Source: JBGPHT01 sp041484525
GTDB lineage: Bacteria; Acidobacteriota; Terriglobia; Bryobacterales; Bryobacteraceae
DNA length: 57,423 bases
NCBI GenBank assembly: GCA_041484525.1
Contig: JBGPHT010000032.1
Coordinates: forward strand, 1-57,423
Direction of reading: 5' to 3'
Shown here piece by piece: positions 32,089-40,837 of the stretch (within the stretch, counting starts at the first letter, position 1; every line of letters starts with the position of its first letter). The position numbers and the translations under genes are program-made. The notes below the pieces were generated by a model. The model worked only from the letters and a program-made list of their open reading frames with translations. It was not told the DNA's origin and did no database searches.

Positions 32089-32343
32089 ATGTTGCAAACG
32101 GTCCATCCGAAGATGACGACACACCAGATTGAGTTGGTGGAACATGCCCTTCGCCAGGTAACCAAGATCTCACAATCCAATTGGGACGCAATTCCAATGG
32201 ATCTGCACGCTTCTTTTGCAAGGTATATGTGCAAGGAAGTTTGGACGGGTGAGTCTGATCTCCTCACGCTGCGCGATGCCGCACTAATGATTGTCCGCGA
32301 TGCGATCACGCGGACTGGCGAGTTCGCCGAGAACGAAGCCTGA
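32089..32343 (+). CDS. Small hypothetical protein
   Basis: 84 residues; ATG 32089 has GGAG seven bases upstream. The composition is balanced and helical (TTHQIELVEHALRQVTKIS, LLTLRDAALMIVRDAITRTGEFAENEA), without signal, membrane segment or Cys. I recognise no family. It lies 43 bases after the PPK2 gene and 79 before the Kbp-like gene on the same strand. Confidence 0.65.
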   Translation: MLQTVHPKMTTHQIELVEHALRQVTKISQSNWDAIPMDLHASFARYMCKEVWTGESDLLTLRDAALMIVRDAITRTGEFAENEA

Positions 32344-32422
32344 CTGGCGACAGAACCCGGGGCCGGCAGAATTTAATAAGCGGCCGGCAGTTTTTGGGGC
32401 ATCAGCCTGGATGGAGCGATTC

Positions 32423-32836
32423 ATGGACCGTTTTGAAGAATTGAAGGCGAAGTACCAATCGGTGCTGGTGGCAATCTCACAGCAGGGAGTGCGGCTGGAC
32501 CACCTGCACGTGCAAGACAACAAGCTATTCATACAGGGCGCAGCACCGAATCAGGATGTCAAGAATTTCGTTTGGAACACGATCCAGGCCGTCGATCCAG
32601 CCTACGGCGACTTGACCTGCGATCTCACCATCGATGCAAGCCTTCCGCAGCGGGCAGCCGCGCCCGCAGAGCAAATCTACGAGGTGAAATCGGGAGATTC
32701 GCTTTGGAAGATCGCCCAGAACTTCTATGGCCGCGGCAATTCGTTCCAGAAGATCATCGACGCAAATCCGGGCAAGCTCAAGGACGCAGACACCATCATT
32801 CATCCCGGTGACCGGTTGAAGATCCCCGCGGCGTAG
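32423..32836 (+). CDS. BON/LysM protein resembling potassium-binding protein Kbp (YgaU)
   Basis: 137 residues from ATG 32423, with GGAG six bases upstream. Residues 12-75 have a BON-like pattern (VAISQQGVRLDHLHVQDNKLFIQGAAPNQDVKNFVWNTIQ), and 85-137 are a LysM domain (QIYEVKSGDSLWKIAQNFYGRGNSFQKIIDANPGKLKDADTIIHPGDRLKIP). The order and size equal those of E. coli Kbp/YgaU (149 residues), a cytoplasmic potassium-binding protein. There is no signal peptide, consistent with a cytoplasmic location, whereas most LysM proteins are exported. Potassium binding is inferred from the domain pair only. Confidence 0.8.
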   Translation: MDRFEELKAKYQSVLVAISQQGVRLDHLHVQDNKLFIQGAAPNQDVKNFVWNTIQAVDPAYGDLTCDLTIDASLPQRAAAPAEQIYEVKSGDSLWKIAQNFYGRGNSFQKIIDANPGKLKDADTIIHPGDRLKIPAA

Positions 32837-32925
32837 TCCTCAGGACGATGCGTTTTCGTACATCTGATGGCTTAGCCGGTATCCCGTCGAACCCGCTCAA
32901 CTAGAGCCGGTGAAGCCTCCAGTGC

Positions 32926-34368
32926 ATGCAAGAACCTGATCAAACACGCCGTCGCTTCCTATCCGGCCTCACCGTCGCCACCGGCATGGTGTTAGCTGGT
33001 TGCAGCGCCGGCGCCAATCCCGCGAAGGACAGCCCGGGTGGTAAGCCACGCAGCCCGGCCGACGTAACTCTGCGGATCGGTAAGGTGCTGATGGATATCG
33101 CGAAGGATCGCACGATCAGCACTGTTGGCTATAACGGTTCAGTGCCGGGCCCGCCCATCCGATTGCGCGAGGGCGTGCCGGTGACGGTCGACCTCTTCAA
33201 TGACACAGACGCGCCCGAATTCGTGCACTGGCACGGGCTAATTGTCCCAGCCGACGTGGATGGCGCTGAGGAAGAGGGGAGCCTTGTAGTACCGGCATGC
33301 GGCCATCTGCGCTACCGATTGACTCCTCAGCCGTCCGGTTCGCGATTTGTTCAGACGCACGCAATGTCCATGTCCGATCTGGGCCGCGGCGCGTTCACGG
33401 GACAGTTTGCGTTCACCTACATCGAGCCGAAGAACGGTCCGGGCCAGTACGATCAAGAGGTCTTTCTGGCGACTCATGAATGGGAGCCATACTTCAGCGC
33501 GACGGAGGAAGCGGAAGAGCACGGTGAGGAACACCAAAGACACGGGTCGACCAGGAAACAGGAAACACCGCATTTGGAAGTCCGCTATCACTGCTTCACG
33601 ATCAACGGCAAATGCCTGGGCGCGGGCGAGCCGGTCCGGGTGAAGGAAGGCCAGCGCGTCCTATTCCATTTCCTGAATGCCAGCGCCACGGAGAGCGTTC
33701 GTCTGACCTTGCCTGGCCATCGATTTCAGGTGGTGGCGCTCGACGGGAACCCCGTGCCTCATCCGCAACTCGTCGACCTGCTGGAACTTGGTACGGCGGA
33801 GCGAATCGACGCGGTCGTGGAAATGAACCTCCCCGGCGTGTGGGTCCTCGGCACACCGCGGGATGACGACCGTAAGAGCGGAATGGGAATCGCGATCGAA
33901 TACGCCAACCAAGCGGGCCCGCCGCGCTGGGTCAAAGCACCTCACAAGGCCTGGGACTACACCATCTTCGGTGAAACCCGCCGGGCTCCCGAACCTGACG
34001 AAGTGATCCCTCTGGTATTCGGCCGGATCGACCCAGGTCCGGGCGGCGTCGAAGAGTGGACAATCAACGGCAATAAGTACGATCCCCGACATAAGCCCCG
34101 CGAGCTGACTATGGGGAAGCGCTACCGTCTGGTTTTCGACAACCGGACAGAAGATATGCACCCGCTCCATTTACACAGAAACAATTTCGAACTGACAAGG
34201 GTGTACGGAAGACCCACAAGCGGTATGATAAAGGACGTTGTCCAGGTAAAGGCCTTTCAGAAGGTCGAGGTCGATTTTACGCCTTCCATGAAAGGGCTCA
34301 CACTATTCCATTGCCATCAGCAGCTTCACATGGACTACGGGTTCAAGATGTTATTCAACGTCACGTAG
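32926..34368 (+). CDS. Multicopper oxidase, Tat-exported lipoprotein
   Basis: A 480-residue laccase-like enzyme. The Tat lipoprotein signal reads RRRFLSGLTVATGMVLAGC. Copper motifs: HWHG (motif 1), HPLHLH (motif 3) and LFHCHQQLHMDYGFKM (motif 4, with type 1 Cys, His and Met). Motif 2, usually HxH, reads RFVQTHAMSM: the first His, a type 3 copper ligand, is Gln. A His/Glu-rich insert (EEAEEHGEEHQRHG) near residue 195 may bind extra copper. The family oxidises phenols, metals (Cu(I), Fe(II), Mn(II)) or nitrite; the substitution makes four-electron oxygen reduction uncertain. The CzcCBA-type pump at the window's end is 17 kb away and not obviously linked. Confidence 0.9.
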   Translation: MQEPDQTRRRFLSGLTVATGMVLAGCSAGANPAKDSPGGKPRSPADVTLRIGKVLMDIAKDRTISTVGYNGSVPGPPIRLREGVPVTVDLFNDTDAPEFVHWHGLIVPADVDGAEEEGSLVVPACGHLRYRLTPQPSGSRFVQTHAMSMSDLGRGAFTGQFAFTYIEPKNGPGQYDQEVFLATHEWEPYFSATEEAEEHGEEHQRHGSTRKQETPHLEVRYHCFTINGKCLGAGEPVRVKEGQRVLFHFLNASATESVRLTLPGHRFQVVALDGNPVPHPQLVDLLELGTAERIDAVVEMNLPGVWVLGTPRDDDRKSGMGIAIEYANQAGPPRWVKAPHKAWDYTIFGETRRAPEPDEVIPLVFGRIDPGPGGVEEWTINGNKYDPRHKPRELTMGKRYRLVFDNRTEDMHPLHLHRNNFELTRVYGRPTSGMIKDVVQVKAFQKVEVDFTPSMKGLTLFHCHQQLHMDYGFKMLFNVT

Positions 34369-34401
34369 TCCGGTGTACTCGGAACCCCCGCACTCTCCAG
34401 C

Positions 34402-34484
34402 AGTTGTCACCCCAAGAATAACAACTCTAACTCCAACCTCGCCGTCCTTAACGGTATGAAGTCGGGTGGGGTAGGTGAGGTTGG
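34402..34484 (+). other. Structured leader of the exopolysaccharide operon
   Basis: Two inverted repeats lie before the NusG-type gene: AGTTGT (34402-34407) with ACAACT (34421-34426), and CCAACCTCGCC (34433-34443) with GGTGAGGTTGG (34474-34484), an 11-base stem with one G-U pair and a 30-base loop. They may be leader structures recognised by the operon's own antiterminator. No T-run follows either. I see no clear promoter in the 200 bases between the oxidase stop and 34569. Confidence 0.4.
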
Positions 34485-34568
34485 GCGCTTCACACCGATG
34501 AGTTGGAAACACTTATTGACTTTGCTGTAAACCTGAGCGCGCTGGTTGCACTCGAGAAAGCGGTAGCT

Positions 34569-35144
34569 ATGCCCGATTACGGACTATGCAACACAAGCTC
34601 ATGTTTCCCGGACGCGGCCGGCCTCGTAGATCGGATTCCGGAAGCCGGCTCTACCAAGTGGTTTGCGCTCGCCGTGAAGCCGCGCCACGACAAAGCCGTG
34701 GCGAGAACACTGGAGACGAAAGGCTTTCAGACCTTTCTTCCCTTATACAAGAAACGTCACACATATGCGGCGCGCTGTAAGGAGTCGGAGCTGCCACTGT
34801 TCCCGGGTTACGTGTTCTGCCGCTTCGACGCTCTGGCCAGGCTGACTATCCTGACTACGCCCGGAGTCACTCAGATCCTGGGCGTCGGGAATACACCAAT
34901 CCCATTATGTGAGACAGAACTCTTCTCGCTGCAGACAGCGATCCAAGCTCAGCTCCCGATTCAGCCGTTTCCATTTCTGCAGGCCGGTCAAAGAGTGCGG
35001 ATCGACAGGGGCGTGCTGGCGGGCATTGAGGGGATCGTGATGAACTTCAAGCAATGTCTGCGACTGGTTCTTTCCATAACTCTTCTCGCGCGATCCGTTC
35101 TGCTCGAGATTGACCGCGATCAGGTCAGCGCGGAGCGAGGTTGA
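34569..35144 (+). CDS. NusG-type transcription antiterminator (RfaH/UpxY-like)
   Basis: 191 residues from ATG 34569 (MPDYGLCNTS); an in-frame TTG at 34503 adds an unlikely lead. The NGN domain covers KWFALAVKPRHDKAVARTLETKGFQTFLPLYKKRH, then LFPGYVFCRFD, and a C-terminal KOW segment, GQRVRIDRGVLAGIEGIVMNF. First-gene placement in an exopolysaccharide operon is the pattern of specialised NusG paralogues (RfaH, UpxY, LoaP), which let RNA polymerase read long operons. It is followed after 3 bases by the Wzz/tyrosine kinase gene. It should act on the 17-kb operon that it heads. Confidence 0.88.
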   Translation: MPDYGLCNTSSCFPDAAGLVDRIPEAGSTKWFALAVKPRHDKAVARTLETKGFQTFLPLYKKRHTYAARCKESELPLFPGYVFCRFDALARLTILTTPGVTQILGVGNTPIPLCETELFSLQTAIQAQLPIQPFPFLQAGQRVRIDRGVLAGIEGIVMNFKQCLRLVLSITLLARSVLLEIDRDQVSAERG

Positions 35145-35147
35145 ACA

Positions 35148-36920
35148 GTGACTATCCATCTTCCCCCAAGATCCCCCTCCCAGGCTCTAGAAACCCTTCC
35201 CCCGCTACCGGGCCCGAACGGACATACCAGTGGTTCGGATTTCGCCGGCCGCCAGGAATGGAGCGCCCTCGACTGCCTGCGGACCCTGTACCGGCGCAAA
35301 GCCACGCTGCTCTGGATAACGTGTGCCGGCATACTCGCCGCCGCCATCCTAAGCCTTGTCCAGCCGCTTTCGTACCAATCCCAGGCTTCGCTCGATATTC
35401 AGGGAGTCAACGAGAATTTTCTCAACTTCCGGGACATCTATCCCACCGCGGCTCCTGGTGTCGATGCCGCCGGGACCTACTTGCTGACGCAGGCCGAAAT
35501 CCTCCAGGAAGATGCCTTGATCGCACAAGTGGTCAGCAAGCTCCACCTCGAAGGACGCCCGGAATTTCAACGCGCCGCACACAACGTCGTCGAAGCGGTG
35601 AAGAACAATCTCAAGATTGTGCCCACGCGCGGTAGTCGCATCGTCCGGATTGTCTCGGAGGCGCGCGACCCTCAACTCGCCGCGGACATAGCGAACACTC
35701 TGGCCGCGACCTTCATCGAACAGAACATCGAGGTGCGGCAGCGCGCCGCGCAGCAGACCCAAGAGTGGTTAAGCCTGCAACTCGAAGGACTGCGGTCCAA
35801 GCTTCTGCAATCGGAGGCCAAATTGGGCGCGGACGGCCATACGTCCGGAGCGGCTTATAGCAGGCTCAAGGGCGAAGTGGAGGCCAACCGTAAGTCCTAC
35901 GAGACCATGTCGCAGAGAGTCAACGACGCCCGTATTGCTTCCACTGCCAGTTGGTCCAACATCCGTCTCGTCGGTCCGGCTCAGCCACCGGCGCGTCCCT
36001 ACAAACCGAATGTGCCGCTGAATCTTGCAATCGGAGTGGTCGGCGGCCTGGTGTTGGCCATTGGTTACGTGATGCTGCAAGAGCAGACTAACTCCGGCTT
36101 ACGAGTACCGGGCGAAGCCGGCACGTACTTGACTCTTCCCGAACTTGGAGCCATTCCCAAAGCGGCGAGCCGTTTCAGCACGCGCCGCCTGCTGAGCTCG
36201 AGCAACGGGACATTCGATGTGGAGCGGGCCGTACTCGAGCAACGGTCTTCAGGTCTGTCGGAGTCGTTTCGTACTACTCTGGCGTCCATCCTGTCGGCCA
36301 GCCGTAACAGCGACCATCCACATATGTTCGTCGTCACCAGTTCCCGGCCCATGGAAGGCAAGACCACGGTTGTGAGCAATCTCGGGATCGCCCTGGCAGA
36401 GATCAGCGGCAAGGTGCTGCTGATCGATGGAGACATGCGCCGTCCGCGTCTGCACAAAGTGTTCGGTCAGGCCAATAGTTGGGGGCTGAGCGACGTCTTG
36501 CGAGAGAAGAATGCAATCGAGGATCTGCCGCTCGATGCACTCGTCAGGAAGACCGCGGTTCCCCACCTCTCGCTGCTACCCAGCGGAGCCTGCACCGACA
36601 ACATCTCCGGCCTACTGTATTCCGGCCGGATGGCGCGCCTGCTGCCGCGCTTCCGCGAGGAATTCGACTACGTGCTGGTGGATGCGCCGCCATGTCTGGA
36701 GTTTGCCGATGCCAGGATCATGGCGCGCTACGCGGAACGGCTGCTGCTGGTGGTGCGGGCGGACCACACCGACAAACAGACGGCGCAGGCTGCGGTGCAG
36801 CGTCTCCTGCTGGACGGCATTCCGGTAATGGGAGTCATCCTCAACCGTTGGGATAGGGCGCGCGGCGATGTCAACAGTTACGCCCTCTACTACGGCGTGA
36901 ACAGTCAGGATCTGGCGTGA
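35148..36920 (+). CDS. Exopolysaccharide co-polymerase and BY-kinase (Wzz/Wzc type)
   Basis: A 590-residue fusion. The N-terminal Wzz part has a membrane helix near residue 55 (LLWITCAGILAAAILSLVQPL), a periplasmic coiled-coil region and a second helix near 290 (LAIGVVGGLVLAIGYVML). The cytoplasmic kinase part has Walker A TSSRPMEGKTTV, Walker A' LLIDGDMRRPRLH and Walker B VLVDAPP. The C-terminal tyrosine cluster is short (YALYYG), compared with the long Tyr tail of Wzc. The protein controls chain length and export through autophosphorylation on Tyr. Its stop overlaps the flippase start (GTGA). Confidence 0.92.
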   Translation: MTIHLPPRSPSQALETLPPLPGPNGHTSGSDFAGRQEWSALDCLRTLYRRKATLLWITCAGILAAAILSLVQPLSYQSQASLDIQGVNENFLNFRDIYPTAAPGVDAAGTYLLTQAEILQEDALIAQVVSKLHLEGRPEFQRAAHNVVEAVKNNLKIVPTRGSRIVRIVSEARDPQLAADIANTLAATFIEQNIEVRQRAAQQTQEWLSLQLEGLRSKLLQSEAKLGADGHTSGAAYSRLKGEVEANRKSYETMSQRVNDARIASTASWSNIRLVGPAQPPARPYKPNVPLNLAIGVVGGLVLAIGYVMLQEQTNSGLRVPGEAGTYLTLPELGAIPKAASRFSTRRLLSSSNGTFDVERAVLEQRSSGLSESFRTTLASILSASRNSDHPHMFVVTSSRPMEGKTTVVSNLGIALAEISGKVLLIDGDMRRPRLHKVFGQANSWGLSDVLREKNAIEDLPLDALVRKTAVPHLSLLPSGACTDNISGLLYSGRMARLLPRFREEFDYVLVDAPPCLEFADARIMARYAERLLLVVRADHTDKQTAQAAVQRLLLDGIPVMGVILNRWDRARGDVNSYALYYGVNSQDLA

Positions 36921-38341
36921 GCGCGAAAGGACTCCTCCCGCAAGCCGTGCCCGGTGCTGCGCCGGATGCATCGCCGATCCAATCGGCGCCCTCGCCGCAG
37001 GCCCGCCGGGAGTCACTCAATACTGCAGCGGCGCCGGTCGCGCCCGGCTTGTCTCTACGCTCGAATTTCGCCTGGGTCCTCACAGGAAACGTGGCGTACG
37101 CGGCCTGCCAGTGGGGCATGATTGTGGCGCTGGCAAAGCTGGGCAGTTCCTTCATGGTCGGACAGTTTTCTCTGGGGCTCGCGATCTCGACGCCGGTGCT
37201 GATGTTCACCAATTTGCATCTGCGGGCCGTCGAGGCCACCGACGCCAGGCGCATCTATTCGTTCGCGGAGTATCTGCAGCTCCGCATCGTCATGACAGTC
37301 GCCGGGATGTTGGCGATCGCCGGGACCGCCTGGTTCGGTAACTACGAACGGCGGACCGCGATGGTGATCCTGGCGGTCGCATCGGCGAAAGCGATCGAGA
37401 CACTTAGTGACATTCACTACGGGCTGTTTCAGTTGAACGACCGACTGGATCAGACCGGCATATCCATGATGCTCCGCGGCGCTCTCTCCGTGGTGGCGCT
37501 GGACGCGGGACTTTACCTGACACGCGACGTTTTCTGGGCATGCGTCTGGCTGGCGCTGGTCTGGTTGGCGGCTCTCCTCTTTTTCGACGTTCGCCGCGGA
37601 CGCCGTTTTGTGGCGCGTTCCGAGAGAACCGGCCAGCGCCGGGCCCGTGTATTCCAGCGGCAGTGGAATCTGATGCGGCTGGCGCTGCCCCTCGGGCTTG
37701 TGACCACCATGGCGTCTATCAATCTCAACATGCCGCGCTACTTCATCCACGCCCGGATGGGGGAGTTGCAGCTCGGCATCTTTTCGGCGATGGCGTACGC
37801 CACGGTCGCCATGACGCTAGTCAGCGACGCGCTGGCGAATTGCGCCATCCCCCGCATGTCCAGGCTGTACGCCGGCGGACTCCTGACCGCATTTCGCACG
37901 CTCCTTCTCAGACTATTGGCGGTGGGCGCCGCCCTTGGACTGGCCGGCCTGGCGGTAGCGCAGGTCATGGGCGCGCGGTTGCTCACCATCGTCTACGGCC
38001 CGGAGTATGCCGCTCACTCCCGCGTCTTCATGGTGCTGATGCTGGCGACAGCTATTCACTTCGTCGCCAGTATGCTCACCAGCGGCATCATGTCGGCGCG
38101 GTGTTTTCTTATTCAAGTGCCGCTGTATGCGATGGTGGCCGGGGCGACCGCGTGGGGGTGCTCGCAATGGGTGCCGTCGGCGGGTCTGGCAGGCGGCGCC
38201 GCGGGCATGGTGATGGGAGCGGTGGTGCGTCTGGTCCTGGCGGCCGCCATCGTGGGTTACCTGCTCCTGGCGGCCGCTAAACGCGTCGGTCGTCCGAAAG
38301 CGGCGCAGGCTTCCGTCGACGATTGGGAGGCGGGCGTATGA
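36917..38341 (+). CDS. Polysaccharide flippase (Wzx/MATE-like)
   Basis: 474 residues with about twelve hydrophobic segments after a 40-residue Pro/Ala-rich cytosolic lead. The pattern is that of the polysaccharide transporter family: RSNFAWVLTGNVAYAACQWGMIVALAKLGSSFMVGQFSLGLAISTPVLMFTNLHLR at the first helices. Start is GTG 36917 with GTGA overlap with the kinase stop. It would flip the lipid-linked repeat unit to the periplasm. The stop overlaps the ligase/polymerase start as ATGA. Confidence 0.85.
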   Translation: MSAKGLLPQAVPGAAPDASPIQSAPSPQARRESLNTAAAPVAPGLSLRSNFAWVLTGNVAYAACQWGMIVALAKLGSSFMVGQFSLGLAISTPVLMFTNLHLRAVEATDARRIYSFAEYLQLRIVMTVAGMLAIAGTAWFGNYERRTAMVILAVASAKAIETLSDIHYGLFQLNDRLDQTGISMMLRGALSVVALDAGLYLTRDVFWACVWLALVWLAALLFFDVRRGRRFVARSERTGQRRARVFQRQWNLMRLALPLGLVTTMASINLNMPRYFIHARMGELQLGIFSAMAYATVAMTLVSDALANCAIPRMSRLYAGGLLTAFRTLLLRLLAVGAALGLAGLAVAQVMGARLLTIVYGPEYAAHSRVFMVLMLATAIHFVASMLTSGIMSARCFLIQVPLYAMVAGATAWGCSQWVPSAGLAGGAAGMVMGAVVRLVLAAAIVGYLLLAAAKRVGRPKAAQASVDDWEAGV

Positions 38342-39612
38342 CGATTCCCTTCCCGCACACCGGTGTCATCGTCGACGTCCAGCCGCGCACCGAATCGCAG
38401 CATCGCCAGGCGGGCATCCTGCGCATCCTGGTCATCGGCTATGTCTTGCTGCTTCCTTACCTGTTCGAGTTTGAGCGCGGCCTGAATTTTGCGCCGTCCG
38501 ATTGTTTCATGCTGCTGGTGCTGCTGCTGTCTGCCGGGCAGTTGAAATACTCCAAGCCGGCGTGGACCATCTGGCACCTTCTGATCCCGCTGACTTTTGC
38601 TGTCGGCTCCTTCGTGGCGGCCTGGCGTTTCGGAGAACTCTTCCGTTACGAGTTTCTGAACAAGGATGCGGGCCTGTTGCTCCCCTTCGTCAGTTACGCG
38701 GCCATCACATCCACAATCACCGAATGGGAGGACCTGCGGCGCCTCCTGCGTGTGTTCACATTGAGTGTCGTATTCGAAAACGTCCTTGCCATCGCGGGTT
38801 TTCTGCTGGCGTACTTCTTTGGCGTGGCAACTCCGTTCGCTCGTTACGGAGGCCTCCGGCTGTCGGGGATGCTGCTGGATCCGAATGCGTACGGCGGTCT
38901 TCTGATCGTCGCCCTGATGATTTCGGAGGGGGGGTCTTGGGGTGAGGCGCCGCTGTTTCGCAAACCAATGTTGTGGTTCGCGAGGCTGACTCTGGCGATG
39001 GGAATTCTATTCACCTTCTCGCGGTCGGCCTGGATCGGCCTCGGCGTGGCTCTGCTGGTTCTTTTCGCGATCCGTCCGAAGGTGGGTCTTCGATTTGTGC
39101 TGGCAGGCCTGATGAGCGCGCCCCTTGTAGTGCTTTTTCTGGGACCCCGATTCGTGCCGATTTTCGAGGTAATGGCCAGCCGCCCGAAACAGGTCCAGGG
39201 CCGGTTCGACCTTATTCATGCGGCCCTACAGGCATTCAAACAACATCCGTTTCTCGGCGGAGGATTGGGAAGCTTCCGTCTGTCGGAAGGGGAAGTGGCG
39301 CACAACAGCGCCATGTGGTTCCTGGCGGATTTCGGCATCGTGGGGTTGGCTGTGTTATTGGGTTTCGTCGGGTGGTTCTTCGCCAAAGCCTGGTTTGCCT
39401 ACCGGTTTGCTCCCGAGAGGGAACGGCCGCTCGTACTCTCACTCTTGCTGGCGCACACCGCGATGCTGGGCCTGGCAATGGGAATTGAAGCCTTCTATCA
39501 ACGGCACTGGTGGGTGATCTTCGCTCTGATCGCGTCGAGTTATGCACTGACGCTGCGATCGGCGGGCAATGCGCGCCGCACGTCTGAGGTCTTGCCTTAT
39601 GTTCACTCATAA
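38338..39612 (+). CDS. O-antigen ligase/polymerase family protein (Wzy/WaaL-like)
   Basis: 424 residues with ten to twelve membrane helices and a large periplasmic loop. The Wzy_C/O-antigen ligase signature region is visible: LTLAMGILFTFSRSAWIGLGVALL, then PKQVQGRFDLIHAALQAFKQHPFLGGGLGSF and AHNSAMWFLADFGIVGLAVLLGFVGW, where the conserved His is that of HN(S/x)xxxxL. It would polymerise the repeat unit. Start ATG 38338 overlaps the flippase stop. It ends inside the next gene's start region (14-base overlap). Confidence 0.85.
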   Translation: MTIPFPHTGVIVDVQPRTESQHRQAGILRILVIGYVLLLPYLFEFERGLNFAPSDCFMLLVLLLSAGQLKYSKPAWTIWHLLIPLTFAVGSFVAAWRFGELFRYEFLNKDAGLLLPFVSYAAITSTITEWEDLRRLLRVFTLSVVFENVLAIAGFLLAYFFGVATPFARYGGLRLSGMLLDPNAYGGLLIVALMISEGGSWGEAPLFRKPMLWFARLTLAMGILFTFSRSAWIGLGVALLVLFAIRPKVGLRFVLAGLMSAPLVVLFLGPRFVPIFEVMASRPKQVQGRFDLIHAALQAFKQHPFLGGGLGSFRLSEGEVAHNSAMWFLADFGIVGLAVLLGFVGWFFAKAWFAYRFAPERERPLVLSLLLAHTAMLGLAMGIEAFYQRHWWVIFALIASSYALTLRSAGNARRTSEVLPYVHS

Positions 39613-40837
39613 AGAATCAGACCCGGTGAGGGTCCTGCACGTTGTCGGCAACTCCCGCTTCGGTGGGATCGCCGCGATCATCCTGGGATTGGGCCGCGTT
39701 GCGAAAGCGGAGGGATGGCAAGTTGACGTGCTGGCCACCGATCCCGTCGTACAGCAAGCGGTAAGACAGAACGGTCTGGGGATCGTAGACCTGGATGTCA
39801 TCCGGCGGGAGATACGTCCGTTGTGGGACTTGGCCGGTCTCGTTCGCCTGCGCAATTTTCTGCGGAGTCAACCCTACCGGATCGTGCATACTCACACGTC
39901 CAAGGCAGGATTTGTGGGACGGCTCGCCGCCCGCCTCGCGAACGTCCCGGTGATTGTACACACCGCGCACGGATTCGCGTTTCACGAGAGCAGTCCGTCT
40001 TCGACTCGGCTCGTTTACTCCACGCTCGAGCGATTCGCGTCGCGATGGTGCGATCGAATTGTTTCGGTAAGCGAGTTTCACCGGCGCTGGGCTCTCGAAC
40101 TCCGGATGTGCAAACCACGCGAGATCATGGCGATTCCCAACGGGGTCGCCGTCGCTCGCCGGAATCCCGGCGTCGTGCCTGCCGAACTTCGTAGCCAGTT
40201 AGGCGCGCGCGAAGGCGACCTGTTAATCCTGAGTTTGTCCAGGCTGGCGCCGGACAAAGGTATCGACCACTTGATCGAGGCCGCCGCGATTCTTCCACTC
40301 GCCGAACATCGCATTCGAATCGTCATCGCGGGTGACGGCCCCATCCGCGATCGGCTGGAGCAACGTGCCCGCAACCTCGGTGTGACGGACCGCGTGACTT
40401 TTCTCGGATATCGCCAGGACATCGGCGATCTGCTGGCTGCCTGCGACCTGGTCGTCTTACCCAGCCTGCGCGAAGGGCTCTCCATGTCATTGCTAGAAGC
40501 CATGGCCGCCGGAAAGCCCATCATCGCTACCCGCATCGGCAGCCAGATAGAAGTGACATCCCAGGCTGAAGTGGCCCGGCTCGTTCCACCGGCTGATGCA
40601 CCGGCCCTTGCCGAAGCCATCGTGCAGTTTGCCCGCGACCCGGCGCTCATGGCAAGGCTCGCGACGACTGCGCGAACTCTCTATGCGAGCCGGTACACCG
40701 AATCGAGAATGCTGGACTCCTACCGGCAGTTGTACTTCGACCTCCTGGAAGCGAAGTGTCCATGGGGGCGAACCACAGGCAGTCCGGAACGCGACATACA
40801 CTTCGCGGAATCTCAACCGAAAGCTGGCGGCATATGA
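39599..40837 (+). CDS. GT4-family glycosyltransferase of the exopolysaccharide operon
   Basis: 412 residues. N-terminal GT-B domain: RVLHVVGNSRFGGIAAIILGLGRVAKAEGW, HTHTSKAGFVGRLAARLANVPVIVHTAHGF. Donor domain: LSLSRLAPDKGIDHLIEAA, IVIAGDGPIRDRLEQRA, TFLGYRQDIGDLLAACDLVVLPSLREGLSMSLLEAMAAGKPIIATRIG, with the EGxxxxLLEAMAxG nucleotide-sugar motif. This layout is seen in CpsF/WfgS-like transferases that use UDP-sugars. It is the only clear glycosyltransferase within this operon apart from the initiating enzyme, so most of the repeat unit, unless it is very short, would depend on transferases elsewhere. Confidence 0.92.
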   Translation: MFTHKESDPVRVLHVVGNSRFGGIAAIILGLGRVAKAEGWQVDVLATDPVVQQAVRQNGLGIVDLDVIRREIRPLWDLAGLVRLRNFLRSQPYRIVHTHTSKAGFVGRLAARLANVPVIVHTAHGFAFHESSPSSTRLVYSTLERFASRWCDRIVSVSEFHRRWALELRMCKPREIMAIPNGVAVARRNPGVVPAELRSQLGAREGDLLILSLSRLAPDKGIDHLIEAAAILPLAEHRIRIVIAGDGPIRDRLEQRARNLGVTDRVTFLGYRQDIGDLLAACDLVVLPSLREGLSMSLLEAMAAGKPIIATRIGSQIEVTSQAEVARLVPPADAPALAEAIVQFARDPALMARLATTARTLYASRYTESRMLDSYRQLYFDLLEAKCPWGRTTGSPERDIHFAESQPKAGGI

